Shown here: in pieces, positions 45,406 through 57,042 of the stretch | Layout of the letters: each line of letters opens with the position of its first letter | Position numbering within the stretch: position 1 is the first letter of the stretch | NCBI GenBank assembly: GCA_963921795.1 | Contig: OY997639.1 | Coordinates: 51,269,762-51,333,761 of the forward strand | DNA: 64,000 nt | Source of the DNA: Nannobrachium achirus | Taxonomy: Eukaryota; Chordata; Actinopteri; Myctophiformes; Myctophidae | Reading direction: 5' to 3' | Made by a program: the position numbers and the translations under genes | The notes under the pieces: generated by a model | Database searches by the model: none | What the model saw: the letters and a program-made list of their open reading frames with translations, nothing else | What the model was told of the DNA's origin: nothing

Positions 45406-45897
45406 CTTCGGTAAATATCTTTCTACTTGCCGACCGTTTTAAAGAGAAAAGAGAAGCATAGACACAACTTTGCTATGTTGATAGGTTTTCCACGACGAGT
45501 TGTGACTGCGTGATGATATGCATGCAGCAAGAGAGGTGGCCGCGTCTATAATGTGAGCTTGTAGATTAAATGTTTTCGAGCGAGTGAGAGAGAGAAGAGA
45601 CCTATGGAAGAGACCGTGTCCCCGTCACTGGTGCTGCTGCCTGCTGGAGCTGTCTGCTACTCAATGGACCTCCAGTCATTCAGCTTGCAGCGCGAGGGTC
45701 AGTCAGTGTATCCGCCCTGCAACGCTCATTTCTCGGCCACGTTGTCATGCCATGGACCTCCAATATTTACAAGCGACTTCGGCACTAGCCGTTAATAAAG
45801 TATGGATGAACTCCCCCCTGAACCTAAATAATTTCGGGTCGGGGAGCACTCCCGAACCAAAATTAGTTAGGCTCCTTATAACGGTATGAAACGACCC
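44983..45897 (+). mobile_element. Harbinger-like MITE array, copy 3 (915 bp)
   Basis: Same termini, but the middle is clearly diverged from copies 1 and 2. The right flank is TTA rather than TAA. The array thus combines an older divergence with a recent duplication. Confidence 0.8.
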
Positions 45898-46035
45898 TTA
45901 GCCAATGCAGATTGAGGAATTTCGCTGGGAACTGTGGTGAGAATACAACAGGGATCGTGTGATGGTTATGGGGGATGAAGACTACGTGATATAGCGCTAA
46001 AGGTCTTCTAAAATGAATGCGGTTCAGATCATAAT

Positions 46036-46215
46036 ACAGCAGTGATAGCTGAGTGGTTAGTGTCTATACCTAGGACTCCGGAGGTCCCAGATACGATTCC
46101 CCGCTCCAGCTATCACTGCTCCCCTCCCCCCGCGCGCCTTGTGCGAAGCACTGGGGGTCAGCTGGGTTAAGCTGAAAACTGAATTTCCCTTCTGGGATGA
46201 TGTAGGTAAATTCTA
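46036..46215 (+). mobile_element. tRNA-derived SINE, plus strand
   Basis: Box A region TAGCTGAGTGGTTAG (46,046-46,060) and box B GATACGATTCC (46,090-46,100). The tRNA-like head is followed by about 100 bp of body and the tail AATTTCCCTTCTGGGATGA, similar to tails shared with LINEs. Different family from the SINE at 5.2-5.4 kb. Confidence 0.7.
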
Positions 46216-46297
46216 TTCTTCTTCTATAATATAATTATAGAAATTTCACGGCTAATCTGCCAACAAGCCATTCTATTACGGCTGGCAGAGTGTTAAA

Positions 46298-46372
46298 ATG
46301 GTTAGACGGAGTTGTTGGGGCACTTGTAAAATCGCCTCCCGCTACCCAGAGAGAATTCCAGGAGTATTAAGG
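46298..46372 (+). pseudogene. N-terminal fragment of a THAP-domain protein
   Basis: Starts MVRRSCWGTCKIASRYPERI and resembles the first strand of a THAP zinc-binding DNA-binding domain (C-x2-4-C; then S-R-Y-P-E-R). After about 25 residues the homology stops, and the Cys/His pair completing the C2CH site is absent. THAP domains are found in P-element-like transposases and in domesticated transcription factors; this fragment cannot fold. Confidence 0.55.
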
Positions 46373-46814
46373 TGGGAAATGTTCATTTCCGAGAACCGGA
46401 TCATCATCAGTCAGACACCCCCTTCTCCTCTATGCCTGTTTCGGTCAAAGCTCTGCGAGTGTGCGTGTGTCCAGTGGTGAAAAAAGTACTTAGGCTACAT
46501 TCTTTACTTATCTTTTGGTCATTTTATTGTCTATTCAGGCTTTTATGAACACCCTGAACAGTTTTTAATTTGCTTCATTCAGTATTTAAATATTTGATGT
46601 AAATGCTATCAGTCCATCAGTCCTCCTCCTACAGGAGGAGGGCCCCATACACACCCATTGTAACTTCAAACTCCATTTTAACCATGATAGGCTGTATTGC
46701 GTGGCTGGTATCGTTCGGTTTCGTACCCGCCCCATGGGCACTACATAAACGTTGCTTCATTAGAAAGATCTATTGATAGTAAGTAAGAAACTAAAAGTTC
46801 TCCGCGTGTCACTT

Positions 46815-47200
46815 GCTCAGACAGGAACAGGGAGCGCACAGCTGATGGAACTCAACAGAGAAATATTAGGGTGAGACTTTGACATTTACAACTTGTATTT
46901 AATTATAACACTTAGTTGGCTTGGTCTCTGTTGTATTTAATTATAACACTTTGTTAGCTTGGTTTCTATGGGGGTTTTAGCTGCCACTCCATTGTTCTCA
47001 CCTCTGCCCCAGCTGATTGGCTGTTCTCACCACTGCACACTCCCCATAATATGCTAACTAAATTGCATATAAAGGGAGACAGTGGAGAGACACTCTTACT
47101 CATGGCTCAGACAGGAACAGGGAGCACACAGCTGATGGAACTCAACAGAGAAATATTAGGGTGAGACTTCGACACTTTACAACTTGTATTTAATTAGAAC
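46815..47200 (+). promoter_or_regulatory. LINE 5' UTR with two promoter monomers
   Basis: A block starting GCTCAGACAGGAACAGGGAG occurs at 46,815 and 47,105, 290 bp apart, like 5' monomers of a LINE. Before the second copy is a TATA-like TATAAA (47,068-47,073), about 30 bp upstream of the likely start near 47,100. It lies 190-570 bp upstream of the large ORF, so it is probably the internal promoter of the element. Confidence 0.5.
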
Positions 47201-47387
47201 CATTCAGTGAGTTAAAACATCAGCATGTGAACCATTCAGATCCGGAAATCTGAGCTATCAGTCGGGGCGTGTGGGGCTCTTAGCCATGGTAGGCAACCCA
47301 CCTAGGAGAAGGTCACTCTGAGGTAAAAACCAGGACTGTGAGAATTTGCGACCCCACAGTCCTTAAACTAGCATTGAAAAGCCAACC

Positions 47388-50300
47388 ATGAAGAACAAAG
47401 TCATCCCAAATCCTATACTTCCAGCGGCGGGAGTCCGCAGGAACATCGCGGCGGATGGTGGTGCTGGTCCTCCTTCCGGAGGACATCATGACGACAGGAC
47501 CTCAAACCCACGGGAACGAGGGAGGGTTCTGTCTGACCACAGCATCCCACCCAATGCACTCATGCGTTGTCGGAGACCATTTGTAATGGGGACCTTCAAC
47601 GCATGCACAGTGAGAGAAGAAGCTAGACTGGTGGAATTGGCACATTGTGCTGAAGAACAGGGGGTAGAGATCCTGGGAGTCCAGGAACACAGAAGAGTCC
47701 ACACTGATGACCAGATAGTTTACCGCAAAGTGGAGAAACGCACGTTCATCACTGCATCTGCGTGGCGAAACGGGGCCCAGGCTGCAACAGGGGGTGTAGG
47801 AATAATGCTGGGTTCTCTGGCGCGCAGGGCCCTCCGACGGGTGCACAAGCACACCGAAAGGATCCTCATGGCTGAGTTCGCAGGTAACCCAGTAACAACA
47901 GTCTTAGTGGTGTACTCGCCCACTAACACGGCATCACCTGAGGATGTTGAGAAGTTCTATGAGGACCTCACAACAGCAGTCCGAGGTGTCCCAGCGCACA
48001 ACTTCCTGGCAATCCTTGGCGACTTCAACGCCATGATTGGACAGGAGGATGCACCATTCCCATACCATGAGTCTACCAACCGCAACGGCGCATACCTCAC
48101 AGCCCTTCTCAAGAAACACCAGCTCCTGGCAGCGAACACCATGTTCCGGAAGAGAACAGGGAAGAGATGGACCTTCCGAGACCGAGCCTCAAGGCCTGGG
48201 GAGCTAGCTAGGCTATATCAGTTGGACTATATCCTAGTGAGGCAAAAGTGGAGGAATTCCATCCTGAACGCTGAGCCATACAGCACGTTCAGCTCTGATC
48301 ACCGTGTGGTCTCCATGAGGGTGCGACTGAGCCTCAGGGTCCCCAAGCCAAGCCCCAAGATTCGGCATGACTGGAAGGCATTCACGACCAATCCGGGCCT
48401 CCAAACCAGGTACACGGAGGAAGTCAGGAAGCGCTTTCGGCAGCTGGATAGGGGAGAGGAGCCCAGCCGTGAATATGGGAGATTCATCACAGCGAATGAG
48501 GAGGCGACCAGACTGTGCGTGCCAGTGCTGAACAGAGTAAGAGCACCACCACGGTCCAGACACCCGAAGGTTGTAGCAGCACGAGGCAGGATGGAGGAAG
48601 CACGACTCAACTTTGAGCGTGAACCAACAGAGGAGGGTCGCGAGACACTGAACGAAGCCAAACAGTCTCTCTTCAGCACCTACGACACCATCAAAGGGGA
48701 AGAAGTGATGGAAAGTGTGCGAAGAGTGCAGGCAGCGCAAGGTGAAAGGCAATACGGGGAGGCCTGGAAGGTAATAAATGAGATGACAGGGCGGAAGAGG
48801 GCCAAGGAGGGCCAGGTGGAGGGACACAGCCCAGAGGAGAGGGTGGCAACATGGTTCGACCACTTCCAGAGGCTCCTGGGAACATCAGTGGAAGAGGGAG
48901 AGGAGGAAAATATACCGACAGTCCTCCAGGGCCTGAACATCGACGATGGACCCTTCACAACCAGCGAGCTCGCCAAGGCAAAATCCACCCTGAGAGAGGG
49001 AAAAAGTGCTGGGCCGGATGGCATACCCCCAGAGGTCTTGAAGAACTGCGACCTAGACAACCTCATCCTAGACTTTTGCAACAATGCTCTACAGCACAAC
49101 AAGCAACCTGAAATATGGTCTCTGTCTAACATCATCCCGGTACCTAAAGCTGGGGACCTCTCAAAGCCAGACAACTACAGAGGCATCAGCCTGACATGTA
49201 TCACTGCTAAGGTCTTCAACCGAATGATACTGAACAGGATACGGCATGCCATCGACCCTCACCTGAGAGAGAACCAAAATGGTTTTCGAGAGGAGAGAAC
49301 AACCGTAGCACAGATCCTGGCATTAAGGAGATTAATAGAGGAGGTGAAAAAGGACAACCTAGCAGCTGTACTGTGCTTCATTGACTTCAAAAAGGCTTTT
49401 GATTCTATCCACAGAAGCAAGATGGTGAAGATCCTTGAGGCCTACAATGTCCCTCCCAACATTCTCCGGGCTATCGAGACCATGTACGCAAAAACAAGGG
49501 CCAAAGTGGTGACCCCAGATGGCAGCAGTGAGGTGTTTGACATCCGAGCTGGTGTAATGCAAGGAGACACCCTAGCCCCCTACCTCTTCATCATAGTTCT
49601 AGATTATGCGCTCAGGAAAGCCATAGGGGGACGAGAACAAGAGCTTGGCTTCACGCTAACACCAAGGAGGTCAAGGCGGCATCCCGCAGTAGTTCTGACA
49701 GACCTGGACTATGCGGACGACATCAGCCTGCTCTCCGACAGCATGGAACAAGCACAAGAACTCCTGAACAGGGTGGAGATAGAGTGTGCCAAAGTTGGTC
49801 TCAGGCTAAATGCTAAGAAAACTGAGGTTATCACCTATAACCTACCTGATCACTCACCTCTGACAACAACAGAAGGAGCTGTGTTGAAGGAAGTCAAGGA
49901 CTTCAAGTACCTGGGTGCATGGGTCGACTCAACTGAGAAAGACCTTAAAGTAAGGAAGGCACTCGCTTGGAGGGCCCTGAACGGCATGAACAGTGTATGG
50001 AACTCTAACCTCCCCCGCCAAATCAAACTTAGCTTCTTCTTTGCAACGGTGGAGTCTGTTCTCCTCTATGGCAGTGAATGCTGGACCCTGAAGCCAACCC
50101 TGCAGAAGTCTCTAGACGGGTGCTACACTAGAATGTTGCGTGCAGTACTCAACATCAACAGGAGTGCACATGTTACAAACAGGAGCCTGTATGAGGGAAT
50201 ACCAAAGGTAAGCGAGAAAATTGCCACCAGAAGAATGAGACTAGCAGGACACTGCCAAAGACACCAGGAGCTTCCAGCCAGCAAATTGGTACTGTGGGAG

Positions 50301-50459
50301 CCAACACATGGGCACCGGTCGCGAGGACGTCCCACAAAAACATACGTGGACGTACTCAAGGAAGACGTAGGGACACAGAACACCAATGAGCTGGCCAGAT
50401 GTATGGAGAACCGAGATGACTGGAAACAACGATGGAGGGCTCGTCTGAGGACGACCTAG
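47388..50459 (+). CDS. RTE-like LINE endonuclease-reverse transcriptase, intact
   Basis: 1,023 codons, no disruption. N-terminal APE-type endonuclease, residues about 65-315: MGTFNAC near 67, GVQEHR, GDFN at 211-214 and SDHR at 303-306. Reverse transcriptase about 530-830: NIIPVPKAGD, NYRGISL, FIDFKKAFDS, GVMQGDTLAPYLF and YADD at 775-778. A C-terminal region has W/RGRPTK-type motifs (GHRSRGRPTKTYVDVLKED). It would nick chromosomal DNA and copy its own RNA there. The start is the first in-frame ATG before the APE core. Single-ORF organisation and motif style suggest the RTE group, but the clade is tentative. The stop is followed within about 10 bp by an inverted-repeat transposon, so the native 3' UTR may be lost. 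Antisense frames in 47,486-50,386 are shadows. Confidence 0.9.
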   Translation: MKNKVIPNPILPAAGVRRNIAADGGAGPPSGGHHDDRTSNPRERGRVLSDHSIPPNALMRCRRPFVMGTFNACTVREEARLVELAHCAEEQGVEILGVQEHRRVHTDDQIVYRKVEKRTFITASAWRNGAQAATGGVGIMLGSLARRALRRVHKHTERILMAEFAGNPVTTVLVVYSPTNTASPEDVEKFYEDLTTAVRGVPAHNFLAILGDFNAMIGQEDAPFPYHESTNRNGAYLTALLKKHQLLAANTMFRKRTGKRWTFRDRASRPGELARLYQLDYILVRQKWRNSILNAEPYSTFSSDHRVVSMRVRLSLRVPKPSPKIRHDWKAFTTNPGLQTRYTEEVRKRFRQLDRGEEPSREYGRFITANEEATRLCVPVLNRVRAPPRSRHPKVVAARGRMEEARLNFEREPTEEGRETLNEAKQSLFSTYDTIKGEEVMESVRRVQAAQGERQYGEAWKVINEMTGRKRAKEGQVEGHSPEERVATWFDHFQRLLGTSVEEGEEENIPTVLQGLNIDDGPFTTSELAKAKSTLREGKSAGPDGIPPEVLKNCDLDNLILDFCNNALQHNKQPEIWSLSNIIPVPKAGDLSKPDNYRGISLTCITAKVFNRMILNRIRHAIDPHLRENQNGFREERTTVAQILALRRLIEEVKKDNLAAVLCFIDFKKAFDSIHRSKMVKILEAYNVPPNILRAIETMYAKTRAKVVTPDGSSEVFDIRAGVMQGDTLAPYLFIIVLDYALRKAIGGREQELGFTLTPRRSRRHPAVVLTDLDYADDISLLSDSMEQAQELLNRVEIECAKVGLRLNAKKTEVITYNLPDHSPLTTTEGAVLKEVKDFKYLGAWVDSTEKDLKVRKALAWRALNGMNSVWNSNLPRQIKLSFFFATVESVLLYGSECWTLKPTLQKSLDGCYTRMLRAVLNINRSAHVTNRSLYEGIPKVSEKIATRRMRLAGHCQRHQELPASKLVLWEPTHGHRSRGRPTKTYVDVLKEDVGTQNTNELARCMENRDDWKQRWRARLRTT

Positions 50460-51404
50460 ATAGAGACTTGCACAATCTTTGTCACCAGCCAGAAATGTAT
50501 TTAATGGGAATAACAAAAAAACGAAAATCTTGTGCTTCTGTATTTGCTTGTAAAATTTGTAGTATTGATTTTGGCAACACAAGATCTTTCTCAAATGTCA
50601 TAAATACATCTACCTAACATCTGAAACAAGAATTGGTGCCTTAGTATACTCATATGCAAATTTAGATCATGTAATGTAGCAAATTTGTTGAAGGAAACGC
50701 TTCAATGTAAGTGATTGTCAGTGACTGTAATTTTGTTATAATGACAAGTAAACTTGGTGTCTATTTGGATTTCCCAGCAAGAGAAACTCAATGGAATACT
50801 TATCTTCATGGTTGGGTGTGTCTGGATCTTAATTTACATATTTCCAATATGGACGCCACCCGCCACCCGAGAGCTTTACTATGACTTTTACAGTGACAGC
50901 TGGCTGTTATGACAAAAGCAATATGAACACATTTGGTCAGTTTTACCTCTATCAAGAGTTGTGGGGATGATTGCGGAGAAAAATCTGAGAAAACGTACAT
51001 ACAGCTAAATGTATCTTAAAGATGACATTTTTTATTCGTCACATTGCTGAACCACCTACTCCCAAGTGTTTCTCGTCAGCAAGACAGACAGAAGTCCAGG
51101 TCTCCTGAGCACTGGGAAGTTGGAGATTCTAGAGACTTCATCAGATGGCTTGGCTGAAGACCTTTTACTTGTGTGGCACCTACTGTAGGTAGAATAGCTT
51201 CCAACATCACAGTTGCTGAATGCTCCTCCAGATGCAGAAGCTGGTTTACCTGGCTTTTCAGCATTCTGTGTAAACTTTCACCCACAGGCTAGCATCATTG
51301 GCTACCTTCCACTCATCCCAGCATCACCAACTGATCCTTCTGTCCTCAGAAAAGAGATGAAACGACTCTTCACTACATAAGTACACCATTATCACTGGAG
51401 ATCA

Positions 51405-53165
51405 GACAGCACCAAAATGAATTTGGCAATGTAGTCCTGTTGCTGGGAGGCTTCCACCAAGCTCAAGGGGCAGATGATCTGCTTGTTGCAGCAAGTCTTT
51501 GTCGAGAAGGAACTGTCAAGAAGATGTTTGTTGAAAAGACATAATACTACCAAACTTTACATGCCCTCAAAGTCCTGTTTGAAAAAGAGATAACTGGCAG
51601 AAGTTAGAAATGACGAGGCATCCAGAGATGGCAGTCCTAGGAGATCAGCTGGTGCTTTTCAGGAATCATTCAATGGGCAACGAACTGCAGTCCTCTGGGC
51701 AAACTTCCTGGAGATGTCAGATATATTCTCCAAAGGTTTATCTACTACGAGCGGGAAGGTCACTGGACAGGGCATCTCTGTGAATCAGCAAGAATGCTAC
51801 CCTACCTCACTTTAGTAGGCCACTACAAGTACGGGCAGCAATCTTTACCTTTGTATTTGCCTTAGATGAAGAAATTACCGGAAACAGCTTCAGAGGTACA
51901 TGAAGCACTGATGGCCAGAGCACACGAGCGGAGTGGAGCGGGGCGGAAAGCCTCTCCGCGCTCCATGGGTCTATGGTACCGTTCACTCTTCGCTCATGTC
52001 GCCCCATCCGCCGCTCCGCTCCCCCCCGCGCTCCGCCGCTCACCTTGATTTGCGTATCGCTCGCTCACCGCGCACTCCGCGCTCCGCTCAGGGTCGTCAA
52101 AAAGCAGGGGAAAAAAAGAAAAGGAAAAATTGCTACCATGACTTTCTCCACTTTCTCCAGTGTGTTCCCAACACAAACGCCTGCGGTAATGTGAGCCTCG
52201 GCTTGATGTAGATCTGTCTATAGGGCTAGGCAATCTAAGGCATTGTATTTTAAGACGGGCAATATTAAATCCTGTTGGATATTGATTAGGCTATTTACCA
52301 CAACCGAGAGAGGGAGGCGACTCGTGGAGTGTGTTTTTCATTCAGCCAAATTAAATCAGTCTCACTTGCATTTCAAATCGTATCCTTTGACTGGCTTAAC
52401 TGACACAAGGTAGGCTACTTATTATAACATAGCCTAGCCTACTTGTGTGGATGATATAGATACATTTTGTGAAATCTTGATAAAGGGAATTCTCCGTCTC
52501 TTCTCCACGGACTATCCGAGAGGTTTGTTGGCAACATGTGGCGCGCGGCCCCAACAGGATCGGCTATAGGAGTGGAGGAGGTCGGCGCTCCAAGGAGCGG
52601 AGGAAAATCCTCGCTCCGAAGCCGCTCAGACCCATTTGAAAAGTCGCTCGCTCACGCTCACGTCAAAAACGGCCCGCTCTGCTCCCCGCGCCGCTCGCGC
52701 TCCACTCCGCTCGTATGCTCTGCTGATGGCAGGTGTATTTTTTGGCTGACGAGCAGATGGCAGCCACAACAGTAGTGTTTCTTTTGACATGCTACTGGAA
52801 CAGACATATAATGCTGATGCCAAGGAAGCAAGCAGTCTGGATGGCATTACACTCAGCCCTGTCTCTGCAGAGCTCAAGTCTATGCTCCACCTCAATCCCT
52901 CCAACCCACACCATGTCAGCAGTGGACACTAACCCATCTACAGTGACCACATCATCCTTGCTCAACATATTTACAGGACAGTGTGCTGATTCCACAGTCA
53001 AGTGTTTTGCATGTTGTTCACTATAGTTGAAGACAAGCAAACCTGTACAGTATGTCTGCAAGACTGTCTTGTACTTATTTATTTCAGTGCCAGAACAGGT
53101 CGGAAACGGAGTGCCAGAACTGTGAGAATGTTTCAAAAGAAACACGCTTTATGGGATGATGACTC
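51405..53165 (+). pseudogene. Decayed transposon protein, N-terminal and middle part
   Basis: Plus-strand pieces in shifting frames: FGNVVLLLGGFHQAQGADDL, YYQTLHALKVLFEKE, AVLWANFLEMSD, ARMLPYLTLVGHYKYGQQ and MKKLPETASEVHEALM. After the hAT MITE at 51,916-52,722 follow TYNADAKEASSLDG and, near 53,090-53,165, a basic tail. The G-G-F-H, L-P-Y-L-x3-G-H-x-x-Y and T-[YF]-x-x-[ND]-[AV] motifs are those of the unnamed family also seen at 11.7-12.3 kb. At least three frameshifts or stops plus an insertion; not functional. Confidence 0.6.
51916..52722. mobile_element. hAT MITE, 807 bp, perfect 8-bp duplication
   Basis: Ends CAGAGCACACGAGCGGAG and complement CAGAGCATACGAGCGGAG, flanked by CTGATGGC on both sides (51,908-51,915 and 52,723-52,730). 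Very rich in CGCTC/GAGCG near the ends. It split the decayed transposon ORF in the middle of a codon run, so it is younger. Confidence 0.93.
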
Positions 53166-53739
53166 TGATTAAGCAAGGGTCATTCATCACCATGCTGGCT
53201 TTTGGTGGAGATTTATGTTGAAATACCTTTTTTGCCACGGACATACTAAATGAGTGGACCATAATATATACCAGAAACACATACCGGTAGAAGAGCAAGC
53301 CCTGAATTACCATAACGTGTGTAACTCTGAGAACCACAATCTCAGAGTTAAGGGCGTACTAGTACTGGTTGGACTTCTACTATGCCAAAATGTCACAATG
53401 TCATAGATATTCTGAAGAAAACCTGTCGACTTCGAATTCAGTAATTGGATCTAATGATCAAAAACAAGAACATTATAAGATATAAAATCAGCCACTGACA
53501 CATTTTGTCCGTAGTACAGACATATTGATGACCCCTGGATGAATGTGATAAGGATGAGTAATATACGCACCATGTCAGCATGTAAAATTTGCTAAATACC
53601 TGTTTTATTTCAAGATTTGCTTATGCAATACATACATGTGGGAGGAAAAAGCTTAACATTTGCTGTCTTTTGTCACAGCACAGCCTTACGTTTACTTATG
53701 CTGCCAACATTTGTATGCGTTTTTGTTTTGGTTGGGGGG

Positions 53740-54194
53740 TAGTTTCGCGTAGCCAGACAACTATTCCACAATCTCCGAATGCTATATGGAGTCTGGAATG
53801 GCAGCTCCCGAACGGCGAGTATCGGAAGTAGCCAGTGCTGCACTGAACTGTAGTCCCCTGGTAGTCCCATTGGAAACATTAACAGAAACACAAAAGCTCA
53901 GACAAAGTCATTCGAGCGGCCTATTCTTGTTATGGGTGTATAGTTTAAGAAAATGTTTGAAAACATCATGGAGGCAACACCAACAACACCAGAGAAAGAC
54001 AAAATCACGCCCCCAGAAATATTGAAAGGAGACGTAACGCTTCCAGTAGGACATGTTATTGCTACTGCACCAAGGGAGCGGTTGCGTCACATCCGCTTTA
54101 TCTCGCACTCATCGTTTCTATTTCCGTTTGCCAGACTGTATGCTGGGAGCATTTGCCCAAATCGCGGAGGCAACAGTCTGGCCTTGCGAGACTA
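53740..54194. mobile_element. hAT-like MITE, 455 bp, flanked by GTTGGGGGG
   Basis: Ends TAGTTTCGCGTAGCCAGAC and complement TAGTCTCGCAAGGCCAGAC. The flanking GTTGGGGGG is repeated exactly (53,731-53,739 and 54,195-54,203). The internal arms share further blocks around AGTCTGG. Frames in it are not genes. Confidence 0.85.
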
Positions 54195-54894
54195 GTTGGG
54201 GGGTGTCTTGATGTAGCCTACAAATGACAGATGTTGGGACAGTCTGTGGTACTTAAATACATATTTTAGACCTTTTGTGCATTTATTATAGTCTTGTCCA
54301 TTTTGGGATTTTTTCCAATTTAGGGGGGTGTGATAGCAGTTTGATTGATTTTCATCCATTTCTGGCCAAGGTACCTTTCATTACACAGTTGGCTGTGAGA
54401 TGTGTTATGTATGAGACATAAGCTTTTAGCTAAATTTACTATGTGTATGTTTCATTTTGCTGGGTGCCAATCACATACTGTACATTGAGGCGTTTTCTTC
54501 AACAAATTTGCTATATTTCACAATCTAAATTCACTTATGAGAATACAAAGGCACCAATACTTGTTTCAGATGTTAAGTAGATGTATGTATGACATTTGAG
54601 AAAGATTTTGTGTTGCCAAAATCAATATAGTACATTTTACAAGCAAAAACAGCAACACAAGATTTCTGTTTTTTTGTTATTCACTTTTATATACAATTCT
54701 GGCTGGTGACAAAAGTCGTGCAGGTTTCGTGCAGAGAACTTTTAACCCAAAGTCCACAGGGGTATTGTCTATGCAAAAATGCATTGAATGAGTAGTGCCC
54801 AGACGTGGGAACGAAATTCATTTTCTAAGCACTTTTCCTTATAACGCAATACCGCCTATGATAGATTTGTTAAAAACACCCATTATTTTTTTTA

Positions 54895-55006
54895 TAATAA
54901 TACCCTCCTAATACGTGAGCAGGCCGTGTTTTTAAAAATAAATGAGAAAAGATTATAAAAAAAAAAAGAAAAAACACGGCCTGCTCATGTATTAGGAGGG
55001 TATAAT
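54895..55006. mobile_element. Foldback element around an A-rich loop
   Basis: ATAATACCCTCCTAATACGT and GAGCAGGCCGTGTTTTT are mirrored by AAAAACACGGCCTGCTC and the matching end: arms of about 37 bp. To its right, 55,010-55,185 is an inverted copy of 46,500-46,690 (ACCCTGAACAGTTTTTAATT). Confidence 0.7.
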
Positions 55007-55197
55007 GAGTAAAATGAAGTTTGAAGTTACAATGGGTGTGTATGGGGTGGGGTCCTGGAGGAGGAGGGCCTGATAACATTTACATCAAATTTCAAAATAT
55101 TGAATCAAGCAAATTAAAAACTGTTCAGGGTGTTCATAAAAGCCTGATTAGACAATGAAATGACCAAAAGTGTTTTTGAAAGTGAAATATCGTTTAA

Positions 55198-56117
55198 AGG
55201 AGTACTTCACCACTTTTCAACCTATCTTCATATAATTGGTCCTCGCTTTTTTTCTCTCAGAGGAGGGTTGTGGGCAGGTCAGAAACCCATCGTCTTGTGA
55301 CATCGATTGGGAATCCAAGCTAATAGAAAATGCAGGCTTTCTACTCCTGAAAAGTTGCAATGTTAAAGTGCAAGCCATTGTTCTCGCGAAAAAAAGAAAA
55401 AAAAAAAATATATATATGTCACGGTTTGTTAGAGAAACAGGACGGTCGAGAAACGGAGCACTCGTCGTGCAGCACGGGGCGGAACGGAGCCGCTCGATTG
55501 TCCACGGCATTGCAAGCGGCGCGCAGGCCAGCGGACCTTGGTCCTGCTCTTTGCCCCCGAGCACCGCAGGTGCGAGTGGCCGCGAAGAGCGGGCCAGGGC
55601 CGCGCGAGTTACGAAGCCGTGGTGAATGCAATCGTTATATTTATGCCCAGGCCGTAAGGCCTGGGCAAGCCCACGATAAACGCCCTGTCCAAGTGACTAC
55701 AATGGAGCTAATGGCTAGGCTAGGCTAGGCTAGGCTAGGCTAGTAAATAAAGAAAGAGTCGCAAACGAGTGACGTCAGCGCCTTCACTAGTGAATGGCTG
55801 TCGCATTATAACTCTATGGGCTGTCGTCGCCACCTGGTGGTGATTGGTGTGTGGTGAACGACAAAACAAGCGCTCTTACATAGAACGTCCTGAGTTACCC
55901 AAACATCCGGTAACATATATATATATATTATTTTTTCTCAAAAATATTGATTAATTTTTTATTTTGGAAAATTATGATGTCACAAGACGATGGATTTCTG
56001 AACTTCCCACAGCTCTCCTAAGAGACTTGGACCGAGTATAAAAAAATTGTGCTATTTTATTATGAACATTAGTGAGGACCTATATGAAGATGGGTTGAAA
56101 AGTGGCAAAGTCCTCCT
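55198..56117. mobile_element. piggyBac-like MITE, 920 bp, TTAA target
   Basis: Ends AGGAGTACTTCACCACTTTT and complement AGGAGGACTTTGCCACTTTT, flanked by TTAA (55,194-55,197 and 56,118-56,121). TIRs extend about 50 bp (CAACCTATCTTCATATA). The core at 55,480-55,700 is the GC-rich block also found upstream of seh1l. Contains (AGGCT)n at 55,714-55,742. Confidence 0.88.
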
Positions 56118-56606
56118 TTAAGTAAAAGTAACAATACTGCAATTTAGTCTCTGTTACAATCCTAGAAGTCCAATATTCAAAATGTACTTGAGTAAAAAGT
56201 ACAAAGGTATTGGTAAAGTTCCCAAGTAAAAGTATTCATTGTGCAGAATGTCCTATTTAAAGTTTTCAAATGTATACAGATCTTTTGAAAATAGCTGTTT
56301 TTCAAATGGCCAACATGTCTCTATAAGGCTGAAGTGGTTAATCTATGTTTTGTAATAATAATCAAAATGTAACTAAGTTTTGAAATAAATATAGTGGAGT
56401 AAAAGACCTAAGTACAATATTTGGAACAGAGATGTAGTGGAGTAGAAGTAAGTATTGGAAATTGGTATTATTAAAGTGAAGTACAAATAACGAATTGATT
56501 GATCGATTGTGTTGATAATAATGATGAATGGGTGACATTAAATGATGATTGCCATGGTTCTACAAATGAAACAAAAAAATCAAACTCGTGTGAACTGAGC
56601 GGTGGA

Positions 56607-56611
56607 GGTGT

Positions 56612-56674
<63 letters not shown>

Positions 56675-57042
56675 AGTGAGTCAGTGTGAGTGTGAGTGTG
56701 CCTGGCCTGAACAACAGAGCCCCTCCCTTAACATGTGTGGTCAGCAAAGGTATTGCAGGCTACATACAGACTCAGGCTACATACATGGACGGACGGACGG
56801 ACGGACGGACGGACGCATACCCACACACACGGCCACGTATAGGAGACGATGTGACCACCGCTCAAAAACGAACAAATTAGAGATACCGATTATCGGCAAT
56901 GGATCGTATCGGCCCGATATGAATGTAATTAATGATATCGGTGTTTCCGATCAAACGGTTAATTCACAGATCCGATCAATGACTTATTATACATGCGCAA
57001 GTCAAGGGTTTGTTATGGTCACACTGCTCCTTTTTCCACTTC

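Larger units (their letters stand above)
50468..54722. mobile_element. Long-TIR DNA transposon of the HALTGC-protein family, copy 2
   Basis: Left (50,468-50,720) and right (54,480-54,722) segments are inverted repeats of about 250 bp sharing TTTGTCACCAGCCAG, CAACACAAGAT and AACATCTGAAACAAG. They enclose broken coding sequence of the same protein family as the 9.8-13.8 kb element, plus two nested hAT MITEs; net length about 3.0 kb. No target duplication visible. The alternative is that the repeats are two LINE 3' UTRs in opposite orientation. 53,170-53,730 holds no recognised coding sequence. Confidence 0.55.

Noticed and set aside
48234..48863. 209-codon antisense frame
   Set aside because: Shadow of the LINE ORF on the opposite strand.
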